Origin: Larix kaempferi
Lineage: Eukaryota > Streptophyta > Pinopsida > Pinales > Pinaceae
Direction: 5' to 3'
NCBI GenBank assembly: GCA_027924585.1
Contig: BSBM01001922.1
Coordinates: 124,001 to 188,000, forward strand
Length of the DNA stretch: 64,000 nt
The notes beneath the pieces are model-generated. The model was not told where the DNA came from. It searched no databases and saw only the letters and a list, made by a program, of their open reading frames with translations. The position numbers and the translations under genes were made by a program. Within the stretch, counting starts at the first letter, position 1. Each line of letters starts with the position of its first letter. Below, piece after piece: positions 1 through 10,206 of this stretch.

Positions 1-2023
1 GCTCGTTAAAAACAGTAAGGAGGCTACGAGCATTCTTCTACCTTCACTTTGAGCTCGTTAAAAACAGTAAGTAGGTTATGAGCATTTCTTTCATCTTCAC
101 TTCGAGCTTGTTAAAAACAGTAAGGAAGTTGTGAGCATTTTCCTATCTCCTTTGAGCTCGTTAAAAACAGTAAGGAGGTCATGAGTTTACTTTTCCGGAC
201 TCGTTAAACCTTTACGGAAAAGATACCTATGGAGTTCTTTTAAGCCCTTTTCAGACTCCTTAAATAGGAAAAGTTTGCCGAGCATAGTTGTCTTTTCGGG
301 CTCGTTAAAATAACTGAACCGACATCCACTTAGGTATAGAATTACCCCTTTTCCGGGCCTTGGTGGATAATTTACGGAAAAGGTATACTCTAGGTATACT
401 CTTGTATGCGCTAGAAGAGTTCTTCTTCCATCATTTTACACTTTTTCGGGGAAGGAGACTAACTTTACGAAAAAGGACCTTTGGAGTCGTCTTTAGGGTT
501 TTCAGACTCTCTAAACATGAAAATACCAAGCGAGCACATACCAATCCGGGCTCGATATAAAATCCACGGATAAGTGTCTAGAGGACTGTTTAAGTTTTTC
601 AACTCTATAAGCAAGAAAACACCGCCGAGCACAGACCAATCCGGGCTCGATATAAAATCCACGGATAGGTGTATGGAGTTTTCTTCTAGGTTTTTCAGAC
701 TCCTTAAATATGAAAATACCGTCGAGCATGCTTTAGTTCTTTGTCAAGCTCGTTAAAAAATGAAAAAGGAAATGGAAGGGAAGAATGTCAAAATATCTTT
801 CAATATGATGGCAGCAAGTCAACTATCTCCTTGAACAAAGCACCTGTTTTGAGTCTATCAAACAAGTTGGGTTCTAGCATTGGCCTTAGGGTAAACTTGA
901 TCTCAGAGTTCCTACTCCTCCATTTGGTTAGTTTTCCACTCATATGGAGAATCTGTTAATGTCTCCTACATTGCAGACTTGCATCGTGGTCCCTTTGTGT
1001 TCAAAGCTGCCTAAGTCACTCTTGTGTCGTGCTCACTGTTCAAGGATACAACCTGTGTCGGCCATTCTGCAGTTGCCTTGACCTCATGTGTCGGCCATTC
1101 CTTGGTGTCAGTATGTTTCATCATGTGTTTAGTCCTAATCCAAATCAGCTCATACCTTTTGAGTGTCCCTCGTGTTGGATGATGGAGGATGCATTAAGGC
1201 CTCCCTTCCAACGGACTTCTTCCCATCGACTTCAGCTCATTGTGCTCTGGGAATGAAGTTTAGAGTTTCGGTTAGTACCTTGGGGATTGCAGTCATTAGT
1301 GGCAGTTTCCCTTGCTATTGGATAGATGGGAATACATCAATGTCTCCTATCCGATGGATTCTTCAAGTGTTCGACGGCAAGACCATCTATTCGCACTTGT
1401 CGAATGTACTAGGTACCTTGGGTTCCATTTTCATTATTGGTGGACACCCTCGCGTTTGTTAACGGTATACATCAATGACCGGTAATCAAACGATACCTCC
1501 CATGTTCGACAACAGCTCATTTATTCGGATGGATAGGTTTGTACCTTGGGTTGTTTTTGGATGAAGACCTTGGGATCCTCGATAGCATCACCTCATTTAT
1601 GTTATCGCCCAAGTTGCGCAAGACTGAGCCCCACCTCCTTTTGGCTCTTGATGAGACATAGATCCAGCTTGTTCTCTATGGCTATGTTCTCCAGTTTTGA
1701 CATAGATCCACCTTGTATTTATGTGGCTATGTTTCGACTTATGTTCCTCATGGATCCACGCTTGTATTTTAGTGGCCATGATATATGCATCAGTATTTTG
1801 GATCATTATTGTATCCTCTTGGAGATCATGTTCCACCATTTGAACATGGACAGTTACCCCATGGATAAGTTTGTCTGACATTGCCTTTTCTTTCAGGTAC
1901 TTCATTTGAGCCTATCATTCTTGGTTTCTCCGTTCCTCCACGATTCAACTCTTTTTTATTTTTATAATGTATTTCGGCCATCGTTTCCCGTACTCCCTCT
2001 GACCTCATACATTAGGGGGCATC
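1..2023 (+). other. 3' end of the first, window-truncated internal region
   Basis: This stretch equals the 3' untranslated part of the internal region in later units (8184-10206 and so on). It starts inside the roughly 52-bp minisatellite (1 to about 182), continues through two 95-97-bp repeats (532-723) and ends at the polypurine tract before the LTR at 2024. Short open frames here are small, occur on both strands and match no family, so no gene is called. It carries private changes against the other units, for example an extra C near 1636 and a shorter T run near 1962. Confidence 0.85.
2014..2021 (+). other. Polypurine tract (PPT) before LTR 1
   Basis: AGGGGGCA lies two bases before the TGTTATAG start of the LTR, the place where plus-strand DNA synthesis is primed. 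The same tract is at 10197-10204, 18380-18387 and 26563-26570, and before the related LTR at 54145. Confidence 0.7.
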
Positions 2024-2277
2024 TGTTATAGCTTGAAATGACACCTCTCCGTCCATGACGAAACTTGTTTCCCTTGGTCGCATGACGACACTTCTTGAGA
2101 TCAAGTTCAGTCACACAACAGGACAATTGTGGATGGAGGAGTCATTTGGGACACTAAAAATGGTTGAAATTACCTCATTCTTGACCCATTTGATGTATAT
2201 GACCCTTAGGAACATTTTTCCAGACCAAACCATCTCCTGAAAATGAGCAGAAAAGCCTGTTTTTGGCCATTTTTCAC

Positions 2278-2390
2278 TATGAGCGCGACTCTACTGTTAT
2301 AATAGTAGCGTGTGTACGCGACTTTGTCTCATTTAAAGTAGCGCCCATTGCCATATGTACGCGACTTTGTATACTGTAGAGTAGGGTACA
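2278..2390 (+). repeat. U3 palindromic motif cluster (GTAGCG / TACGCGAC)
   Basis: Several copies of TACGCGACTTTGT-like and AGTAGCG-like words alternate over about 110 bp upstream of the TATA box. AGTAGCGT (2304-2311) is the exact reverse complement of ACGCTACT in the leader at 3299-3306 and 3332-3339. Copies lie at 10461-10573, 18644-18756 and 26827-26939. Function unknown: it could be a transcription-factor array, or an RNA structure at the 3' end of the genomic RNA. Confidence 0.7.
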
Positions 2391-2485
2391 CTCTTGTTTT
2401 GGTCAAAATCTCGAAATTCGAGTAAGTTAAGTTGGTTGGGAAACCTCTTGAGTGGTTATAACTTCTTTTCCTCTTCCTCATTGAT

Positions 2486-2493
2486 TATATAAG
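2486..2493 (+). promoter_or_regulatory. LTR TATA box
   Basis: TATATAAG in an otherwise mixed sequence, about 460 bp into the LTR and 230 bp before an AATAAA, fits the core promoter of a plant LTR retrotransposon. Identical copies are at 10669-10676, 18852-18859 and 27035-27042. The start of transcription is inferred some 25-35 bp downstream. Confidence 0.65.
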
Positions 2494-2718
2494 GAGGGTA
2501 GAAGGGCCATGTGGGAAGAGCAAGCCTAATTGCAAAGTTATGCTGGAGGAATGGAGACCCTCATCCCCCTCTCTTGTGCTTCAGTTTTGGTAAACCCTAG
2601 TACAATTGCTTAGAGGCTGGGATCCTTGGAGAACGGAAGCAGGAGACCTTGAATCTAGGTTTCGTGAAGTGCCAAGCTTGAAGGAAGGTATAATTGTATG
2701 TACTTGCTTTCATTCATT

Positions 2719-2724
2719 AATAAA
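2719..2724 (+). terminator. LTR polyadenylation signal
   Basis: AATAAA lies downstream of the TATA box in the middle of the LTR, as expected for the 3' end of R. Repeated in each LTR of the array at intervals of 8,183 bp. Confidence 0.5.
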
Positions 2725-3082
2725 GATCAGACGTTCTTCTCTTTCCAAATATGACCTATTAATGTGTCTTAAGATTTGATCACTGTTTGATTATAGTTTG
2801 ATGTCTCTTTCCATTATAGATATCAGTATTATATATGTAGTCAAATGTATTTGAGAAAGGTATCAAGTTGTTTTGCAGGTCTGGGCATTGCAACACTGGA
2901 TAAGCATTGAAGAGCGAGGGAGGAAAAGCTAGGATCAACCTTCTGAATAAGGTGCCTACATCTCTAAACCCTAATCTCTTCATTTATTAGTTATACTTGC
3001 AGAATGCTTGTAAGTCTATCTTTATCACCGTAAGTTGGTAGTTTCTCCCCTGAACTATAGGTGCATTTTCCCCACAACAGAA

Positions 3083-3100
3083 TGGCGACTCCGCTGGGGA
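3083..3100 (+). other. Primer-binding site (tRNA-Arg type)
   Basis: TGGCGACTCCGCTGGGGA starts three bases after the LTR. Its reverse complement ends in GTCGCCA, a tRNA 3' end. This primer site, attributed to tRNA-Arg, is known from Ogre/Tat elements. Copies are at 11266-11283 and 19449-19466, and a one-mismatch copy follows the LTR of element F. There is none after 27628, which confirms that LTR as the outer right end. Confidence 0.85.
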
Positions 3101-5130
3101 AAGCCTAACTGCTTAGGGGTATCCAAGGTCATTTCTTCAGTCTTGTTTGATGGTCTTTGTTCATTTTCTTGATTAGGATCAGTTAGTAGGCTCTGTTTGA
3201 CCCTCCTGGGCTTTTTACAGACCCTTCCCAACCCTTGCAAACCTTTGTGGACCCAGTTTGGGGGTTTTAACCCCGTTTTTTAGACTTTTTTTTCTTGTAC
3301 GCTACTGTTTGTACCACACAGTAGCGCTCATACGCTACTTTTCCTTTGCACAGTAGCGCCCATACTGCTATGAGCGCTAGTTTCCTTCATACACAGTAGC
3401 GCTCAAAATCTGGGTTTGAATTTTTTGAGTTTTTGGGTTGTGGACCCAAATCTGGGGGCTGTGGCTGCATTTTTGGGGGTCCCTGATGACCTTAGGTCTG
3501 TGTTAAACCCCTGTAAGTGGTCTCCCATCCTTGTATTGATCCTACATTCATGATTTGAACCTCTTTTGATCATTTTGGGCTTGTTTGGAAAGTTTTGGGG
3601 TTTGTTGACTTAAGTTGGGGGGTTGTGGACCTGTTTGGTGTTTTGTACCCTAATTTGAGTCTGATTGAACTTGCTTGCCCCATTTCCACTGGATTTGAAA
3701 CCTCTTGAGTCTTTTTGACCCTGTTTGTATCTATTTGAGTGAAATTTCTCTTTTAGGTTGGTTTCTTGTCCTCCCTTATGCTTTTAGTTTTTCTTTTGTA
3801 GTGAAAGCTCAAGTGTTTTGGCTGTTGTTCAAGACCTTGTTTGCATTGTTTACGTGCAGACCTGACTTTACCAAACCATACTTATTCGTAGGTCATTCGC
3901 TTCGTTTGGGTCTAAAAGTAGTTTTTGTACTCTTTTCCCAATGTTTGGCATGCTTACATCAATAAGAATTTGAAAGTCATATTGGTAGCTTTTACTGTTT
4001 CATAAAGAGAACCTGAAAGTTTCTTTGATTTGCTTTGATAGTAGGTTAGTTTCAGTTTTTGTTTCTTACCTTTGAAAAGCATAAAGAATTTTAATTCATT
4101 TTCTAAATAGAGTACCTTGCAAGTGGCTTAAAAGATTTTAGAGTGCTTTGCATAAAAAAGAACAAGTTTTCTTTTGCATACTTATTTGTTTGAGTAGCTG
4201 CATTTTTAGGTTTTGAGTTTATTTTTGTACATTTAGACTTTATTTTTACCTTTTTTGCATTCAAAAGATTAAAAAATTGCATTTGCACATGCATTCTAGA
4301 TCAGAATTTTAAGACTTGCATTGAAAAGAAAAAGATTTGTTTGGTGGTAAATATTTCATTTTCAGTACTCTATTTCTATTATAACCACTCTCACACACCC
4401 ACTACCTTTTTGAGTAATCAAGTAACCTTTAAAATGAACTCTAATAAAATGAACTAGCAACATTTTCTTTTCTAGGTTACACTACACCAACTAGTTTTGG
4501 TTAGGATCTTGGGTTTAAAACACCTTAAACCACCCAAGATCACACATTGCGCAAAAATCGTAGTGAGACTATCATTAGGCAAACCCACCTCACTCAAAAT
4601 TTGCCTGGGAGCATATGCAGTAGGTCAATGTGAGATCAGTTTGTGGGAATACCCCTCCTACTTTCTGTTCGAGCATACGCCAGGATCGGATTGCGTATTG
4701 GGGACTCTTTCAAGTTTCGGGCTTAGCTACCCTGCCCACGCTTTCTGATTCGACCGGTGACTGTTCCCCCAGGAGTTTTCGGTGTTGTGGTATCCTTAGT
4801 ATCAGACTCTAGGTTCATACACAGGTGACAGCGGAGGGTATATCTGCTGTACCTAGGACAGACGTGGGAGGAAATCCCTTGCAGGTCTTTGGGAGGGCGG
4901 TTGGGTGATTCCAGCGCTTGCACCCTTAGTCATTGTATTGTGGACCCCGGGTAACTGTCCTTCATCCTTCGTTGATCTGTTCTGGGCCCTCATCATCCCA
5001 GACTCTTCTCCGGAAGGCATCTGTTTGCCTGGTTTGATTTACCTAGGACCTTTTTTAGTGGTGTGCTCTTTGTGCTACTTTTTTTTTTAGTTTGCCTTAG
5101 AGATTTTCTTGTTCATTTGAGCAGGAAACT
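3101..5130 (+). other. Long untranslated leader of array unit 1
   Basis: About 2 kb of T-rich sequence between the primer site and the Gag-like ORF has no long open frame. It opens with three imperfect hairpins (3298-3413). Its last part (about 4680-5030) is strongly similar to the leader of element F near 60200-60560, including GGGAGGGCGGTTGGGTGATT. A long leader is typical of Tat/Ogre elements. The equivalent stretches are 11284-13313 and 19467-21496. Confidence 0.75.
3298..3413 (+). repeat. Leader hairpin array (ACGCTACTG...CAGTAGCGC)
   Basis: Three successive imperfect inverted repeats of about 33, 32 and 50 bp. Each has a left arm such as ACGCTACTG and a right arm such as CAGTAGCGC separated by a short loop; the left arm of the third is degenerate. 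They begin about 200 bp after the primer site. The same words occur in U3 of the same element. Copies at 11481-11596 and 19664-19779. A comparable array of different sequence occupies the same position in element F (58698-58912). Confidence 0.75.
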
Positions 5131-6381
5131 ATGTCTAGCATTCCGGCGAGTGCCAATCAAGGTACCCCTGTTCCGGGGGATCCTTGTGCTGTTCCATTCA
5201 TTGGAAACATTGGTGCTCCCTTAATGGCTACTCTGAATCTTCCTGGATTCACTATTGGGCTGCCGGTTTGGTTGTTTTCCACTCCGAATGCCTTGCATGC
5301 TCCTGACGCTTCTTTTGTGAGCACCTCAAATCAAGAGCATCAGAACCCTGGGCCTTCTTTGCCAGTAACATCTTCTCCTCCTCCTTCTACCTCATGTGGC
5401 GAAAGTAGCAATACTAGTAAGCAGCAGTCTAAAAGGAATAGACGGGGGAAGAATAAGAAGAAGATGCCAAAACAAGGGGGCAAGCACCCTACCTCTGCAA
5501 ATCATGCAGGGGGCACCTACCCAGCCTCTGGAGGTCATGCTGGGAGAAAACTTTTAGTCACTGAAAATCATACTGAAAGTTTGTCTTCAACCACTGTCAG
5601 TCATGTTGAGGACACGTCATTGATCACTGCTAGTCATATTAATGACAAGTCACCAGTTCCTGTGAGTCATACTGGAGACACCAGATCAGCCACTGCAAGT
5701 CATGCTGAGGGAGTTGACATTGTCGACAAACCCAACAAACAGAAGCTTAAGTTCCCTTGTAAGTTTTGCGAGGGAGACCACCTTACTTACTTGTGCCCTG
5801 TACTTCCAGAAGTGCAAAAAGTGTGGTACTTAGTTCAAAAGTCTTCTGCTTCTGAGCAACCAGCCTCTGTGAGTCATGCTGGGGGCAAGTTGTCAGCCAA
5901 TGCTAGTCATGCTGAAAGTACTGACGTTGTAAAGGAGTCTAAACCTATAGGACGGAAACCAAAGTTCCCTTGTAAACTTTGTAAGGGAGATCACCTTACT
6001 CACCGATGCCCTGCCATTCCAGAGGCACGAAGAGTGTGGTCCATGTCTAAAGGAACCTCTGTTCCTGAGTTGTCTATAGATTCCCTGCGGTCAGATCAAC
6101 CTTTGGTTGATAAAGTGGTTGAACCAATGCAATCTTTGGTCGACCCCACTCTTCCTTCGGAGAGTGAAGTGATTGAATCGATGCAATCTTCGACCGATCC
6201 CATCAGTCCTTCAGAGATTGATGCACCTACTACTGAAGTCTTATGCATTACCAGTTTGGATGTTCCTGAAAAAGGGGGCACTTCATCTGTGCCATGTGAA
6301 CCCCTACCAAGCCCTAGGATTGTTTCCTTTGATTGGAATATTCTAGCCGAGCCTCGCCTTCCTTCTTCGACACCTTTCTAG
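5131..6381 (+). CDS. Capsid-less Gag-like protein with two zinc knuckles, array unit 1
   Basis: A 416-codon frame starting at a true ATG just after the leader. Residues 32-47 (MATLNLPGFTIGLPVW) resemble the start of the capsid region in the Gag proteins of elements C and F (ATLNLP), but the capsid core seen there is missing. Residues 102-118 are Lys/Arg-rich. Seven 11-residue repeats beginning [S/N/G]H occupy residues 124-200, and two more 248-269. Zinc knuckles at C210-C222 and C281-C293 have the spacing CX2CX3HX4C, one residue shorter than the usual CX2CX4HX4C. They would bind the element's RNA as a nucleocapsid. The frame ends at TAG (6379-6381) and continues in the same frame into the protease-like part. 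Family assignment is sure; capacity to form particles is doubtful. Confidence 0.85.
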   Translation: MSSIPASANQGTPVPGDPCAVPFIGNIGAPLMATLNLPGFTIGLPVWLFSTPNALHAPDASFVSTSNQEHQNPGPSLPVTSSPPPSTSCGESSNTSKQQSKRNRRGKNKKKMPKQGGKHPTSANHAGGTYPASGGHAGRKLLVTENHTESLSSTTVSHVEDTSLITASHINDKSPVPVSHTGDTRSATASHAEGVDIVDKPNKQKLKFPCKFCEGDHLTYLCPVLPEVQKVWYLVQKSSASEQPASVSHAGGKLSANASHAESTDVVKESKPIGRKPKFPCKLCKGDHLTHRCPAIPEARRVWSMSKGTSVPELSIDSLRSDQPLVDKVVEPMQSLVDPTLPSESEVIESMQSSTDPISPSEIDAPTTEVLCITSLDVPEKGGTSSVPCEPLPSPRIVSFDWNILAEPRLPSSTPF

Positions 6382-8061
6382 ATAAAGGTTGATATCGGGA
6401 ACCATACGGTTGATCGATGCATTGTTGATGAAGGTGCTTCTGTTAGTATCTTATCCGCTTATGCTTGGAGAGATTTGGGTTTCCCTAATATTATTCCAGC
6501 TGTTAATTGGCCGTTGACCTTCGATAGAAGACCTAGTGAACCGATCGGATTCCTCCGTCAGGCACCTGTTACCTTGGGTGGAAAAACAGTCTTAGTTGAT
6601 TTTATGGTTCTAAAGGACCCTGTGGACTTTGATATGATCCTTGGGCGTGATTACGTTTATGCTATGCATGCTGTGGTGTCTACGCTTTTTCGTGTGATGC
6701 ATTTCCCTCATAACGAAAACATTGTCACCATCGACCAGCTTGCATTCGTTGATCCTCCTTATTACCCATCTGTAGACCAGTCTGATCCCTCGTCATTAGG
6801 CACTACTATGTCACATGCGCCTCATGTGGCATATTGTTCCTTGAGTTCAACTGCTACTGAGAAGAAGTCTCTGAGTTCATGCTTACCTTCTTGGGACTTG
6901 GTCCCAGCTTTTGACCAAGTGACACCTCCATCTGAATGTTTAGATATGTATTCTATCTGGGATGATATACTTCCTTCCGATGAATTTTTCCTAGAGTCTA
7001 TAGTACAGTCTGCCATTCATTTGGATGTTTATCCAGTCGCAGTCATGTCCAGCCCCGATTTGACCTTAAAGTTTGATCTTCCTACTGTTGAGTCTTTGGA
7101 CTTTCCTATAGATCCGCAAATCGGTGTTCCTGCTGAGTTTGATTCTGCTTCTAGAATTTTCAACTCCCGTGATGATGAATTTGTTCCTGTAGATTCCATC
7201 ATGTCCTTCAACTTTGATCTTCATCCTGAATTTGATCTTGTTGATTGTAAGTCCTCAGGCTTGGGTACCATCGAGTCTTCATTTGAAAACTCTGCCTTGT
7301 TTATGCCTGCTGTTGATGATAGTGAAGTTGAAAGTATTTCTACCACAGTGACTTGTATCGGGTCTTCCTTTACATATGTTTTAGATATGATCCTGGTACT
7401 AATGTTTCTTGGAGACAGGATTCTTAGCTGGATGTATACTTGCTTATTGGTCCTTTTCGACACCTTGTGCGACTATGTCAGGTATATTCAGAACCTTGCA
7501 TATAGGTTTAGGCTTCCCCGCTGTTATGTTGCATTTGAACCTTTTGCCATCCGAATTCGCCATAGGGTCGAACCTGTTGGATATTGGTGTGTTAGCCATC
7601 TCTTTATGCATTGTGCACCAGTCCGACAGCAGAGCCTACCTAACATGGGTCACCCTAGTCAGCACCCTTATGCCATTCTGGTGCCCATGCTGAGTTTTTC
7701 TCATAGGCTCGGGAGCCTTTTTAGATTTACCATGATTTTGAGAAGAAGCCTCATATCTTTCTTCCTCACATATTTCTGGCCATCCCTGATAAGGCTCCCA
7801 TCTTTGTGTTCAAATTGCATATGCATCTATTATGATCCCGCTTGCGCTAATGAGCCTGAAGCCGGCTTCCACGCTTTTAGCCCGTTGTATAAGCCTCCAT
7901 CTCTGATCTCATTTTCGCTAAGCCCTGTATCATTTTGCCTTTTCAATTTGACACCTTTTACCTGGAGGAGACACACCTTGAGTGTACTTATCTTGCTCAT
8001 GTTCCTTGCATTAGGCATAGCTTTGTTCCATGCGCTTGGAGCTAGTTTTGCATGTCCTTGA
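6382..8061 (+). CDS. Protease-like extension after the UAG, array unit 1
   Basis: In the same frame as the Gag-like ORF, 559 codons are open after the single TAG. The retropepsin-like region holds DEGAS (D codon at 6427), a hydrophobic stretch and LGRDYVYAM near 6650. It is like the PRO of elements C, B and F, where the active-site triplet is also D-E-G rather than D-T/S-G. The first in-frame ATG is at about 6604, after the active site, so the protease could only be made whole by reading through the UAG. After it comes LPSDE (near 6970), a motif found between PRO and RT in elements C and F. The remainder (from about 7350) is hydrophobic, matches no domain I know, and has a stop-ridden counterpart at about 52240-52890. 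RT and integrase are absent. Confidence 0.7.
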   Translation: MKVDIGNHTVDRCIVDEGASVSILSAYAWRDLGFPNIIPAVNWPLTFDRRPSEPIGFLRQAPVTLGGKTVLVDFMVLKDPVDFDMILGRDYVYAMHAVVSTLFRVMHFPHNENIVTIDQLAFVDPPYYPSVDQSDPSSLGTTMSHAPHVAYCSLSSTATEKKSLSSCLPSWDLVPAFDQVTPPSECLDMYSIWDDILPSDEFFLESIVQSAIHLDVYPVAVMSSPDLTLKFDLPTVESLDFPIDPQIGVPAEFDSASRIFNSRDDEFVPVDSIMSFNFDLHPEFDLVDCKSSGLGTIESSFENSALFMPAVDDSEVESISTTVTCIGSSFTYVLDMILVLMFLGDRILSWMYTCLLVLFDTLCDYVRYIQNLAYRFRLPRCYVAFEPFAIRIRHRVEPVGYWCVSHLFMHCAPVRQQSLPNMGHPSQHPYAILVPMLSFSHRLGSLFRFTMILRRSLISFFLTYFWPSLIRLPSLCSNCICIYYDPACANEPEAGFHAFSPLYKPPSLISFSLSPVSFCLFNLTPFTWRRHTLSVLILLMFLALGIALFHALGASFACP

Positions 8062-8081
8062 CACTCGTCTCCTCCCATTGC

Positions 8082-8365
8082 GAGCATTCTTCTACCTTTA
8101 CTTCGAGCTCGTTAAAAACAGTAAGTAGGTTACGAGCATTTCTTCCACCTTTCCTTCGAGCATTTCTTCCACCTTTCCTTCGAGCTCGTTAAAAACAGTA
8201 AGGAGGCTACGAGCATTCTTCTACCTTCACTTTGAGCTCGTTAAAAACAGTAAGTAGGTTATGAGCATTTCTTTCATCTTCACTTCGAGCTTGTTAAAAA
8301 CAGTAAGGAAGTTGTGAGCATTTTCCTATCTCCTTTGAGCTCGTTAAAAACAGTAAGGAGGTCAT
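8082..8365 (+). repeat. 3' UTR minisatellite, 52-53-bp units
   Basis: Units start at GAGCATT (8082, 8134, 8158 partial, 8211, 8263, 8316) and contain GAGCTCGTTAAAAACAGTAAG. Periods are 52, 24, 53, 52, 53 and 50 bp, so one unit is a partial duplicate. Degenerate GAGC...GGCTCGTTAAA units continue for several hundred bases. Copies at 1-182 (partial), 16265-16548 and 24448-24731. Tandem repeats in the 3' UTR are known for Tat-lineage elements. Confidence 0.85.
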
Positions 8366-10196
8366 GAGTTTACTTTTCCGGACTCGTTAAACCTTTACGG
8401 AAAAGATACCTATGGAGTTCTTTTAAGCCCTTTTCAGACTCCTTAAATAGGAAAAGTTTGCCGAGCATAGTTGTCTTTTCGGGCTCGTTAAAATAACTGA
8501 ACCGACATCCACTTAGGTATAGAATTACCCCTTTTCCGGGCCTTGGTGGATAATTTACGGAAAAGGTATACTCTAGGTATACTCTTGTATGCGCTAGAAG
8601 AGTTCTTCTTCCATCATTTTACACTTTTTCGGGGAAGGAGACTAACTTTACGAAAAAGGACCTTTGGAGTCGTCTTTAGGGTTTTCAGACTCTCTAAACA
8701 TGAAAATACCAAGCGAGCACATACCAATCCGGGCTCAATATAAAATCCACGGATAAGTGTCTAGAGGACTGTTTAAGTTTTTCAACTCTATAAGCAAGAA
8801 AACACCGCCGAGCACAGACCAATCCGGGCTCGATATAAAATCCACGGATAGGTGTATGGAGTTTTCTTCTAGGTTTTTCAGACTCCTTAAATATGAAAAT
8901 ACCGTCGAGCATGCTTTAGTTCTTTGTCAAGCTCGTTAAAAAATGAAAAAGGAAATGGAAGGGAAGAATGTCAAAATATCTTTCAATATGATGGCAGCAA
9001 GTCAACTATCTCCTTGAACAAAGCACCTGTTTTGAGTCTATCAAACAAGTTGGGTTCTAGCATTGGCCTTAGGGTAAACTTGATCTCAGAGTTCCTACTC
9101 CTCCATTTGGTTAGTTTTCCACTCATATGGAGAATCTGTTAATGTCTCCTACATTGCAGACTTGAATCATGGTCCCTTTGTGTTCAAAGCTGCCTAAGTC
9201 ACTCTTGTGTCGTGCTCACTGTTCAAGGATACAACCTGTGTCGGCCATTCTGCAGTTGCCTTGACCTCATGTGTCGGCCATTCCTTGGTGTTAGTATGTT
9301 TCATCATGTGTTTAGTCCTACTCCAAATCAGCTCATACCTTTTGAGTGTCCCTCGTGTTGGATGATGGAGGATGCATTAAGGCCTCCCTTCCAACGGACT
9401 TCTTCCCATCGACTTCAGCTCATTGTGCTCTGGGAATGAAGTTTAGAGTTTCGGTTAGTACCTTGGGGATTGCAGTCATTAGTGGCAGTTTCCCTTGCTA
9501 TTGGATAGATGGGAATACATCAATGTCTCCTATCCGATGGATTCTTCAAGTGTTCGACGGCAAGACCATCTATTCGCACTTGTCGAATGTACTAGGTACC
9601 TTGGGTTCCATTTTCATTATTGGTGGACACCCTCGCGTTTGTTAACGGTATACATCAATGACCGGTAATCAAACGATACCTCCCATGTTCGACAACAGCT
9701 CATTTATTCGCATGGATAGGTTTGTACCTTGGGTTGTTTTTGGATGAAGACCTTGGGATCCTCGATAGCATCACCTCATTTATGTTATCGCCCAAGTTGC
9801 GCAAGACTGAGCCCCACTCCTTTTGGCTCTTGATGAGACATAGATCCAGCTTGTTCTCTATGGCTATGTTCTCCAGTTTTGACATAGATCCACCTTGTAT
9901 TTATGTGGCTATGTTTCGACTTATGTTCCTCATGGATCCACGCTTGTATTTTAGTGGCCATGATATATGCATCAGTATTTTGGATCATTATTGTATCCTC
10001 TTGGAGATCATGTTCCACCATTTGAACATGGACAGTTACCCCATGGATAAGTTTGTCTGACATTGCCTTTTCTTTCAGGTACTTCATTTGAGCCTGTCAT
10101 TCTTGGTTTCTCCGTTCCTCCACGATTCAACTCTTTTTTATTTTTTATAATGTATTTCGGCCATCGTTTCCCGTACTCCCTCTGACCTCATACATT
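8366..10196 (+). other. 3' untranslated region of array unit 1
   Basis: It includes two 95-97-bp direct repeats beginning GAGCACA (8715-8809 and 8810-8906). Then comes non-repetitive sequence up to the polypurine tract. Only small open frames on both strands are present and none resembles a known protein. The part from about 9100 on is related to the 3' end of element D (about 53000-54130), for instance around CAGTCATTAGTGGCAG. Equivalent stretches are 16549-18379 and 24732-26562. Confidence 0.75.
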
Positions 10197-10206
10197 AGGG
10201 GGCATC

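Larger units (their letters stand above)
2024..3079 (+). repeat. LTR 1 of the array (1,056 bp)
   Basis: It starts TGTTATAG, ends ACAACA, follows a polypurine tract and is followed by a primer-binding site. A TATA box (2486-2493) and an AATAAA (2719-2724) suggest U3 of about 490 bp and R of roughly 230 bp. U3 contains a cluster of short palindromic motifs (2278-2390). The block around 2543-2558 (GTTATGCTGGAGGAAT) recurs in the LTR of element F near 58046, although much of the rest has diverged. Confidence 0.93.

Noticed and set aside
360-1462. Small open frames repeated in each unit of the array's 3' UTR
   Set aside because: They overlap on both strands, have no domain, and repeat only because the whole unit repeats.
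8082-8365. CRISPR-like direct repeats
   Set aside because: Units are contiguous with no unique spacers, degenerate, and lie in a plant retrotransposon 3' UTR.
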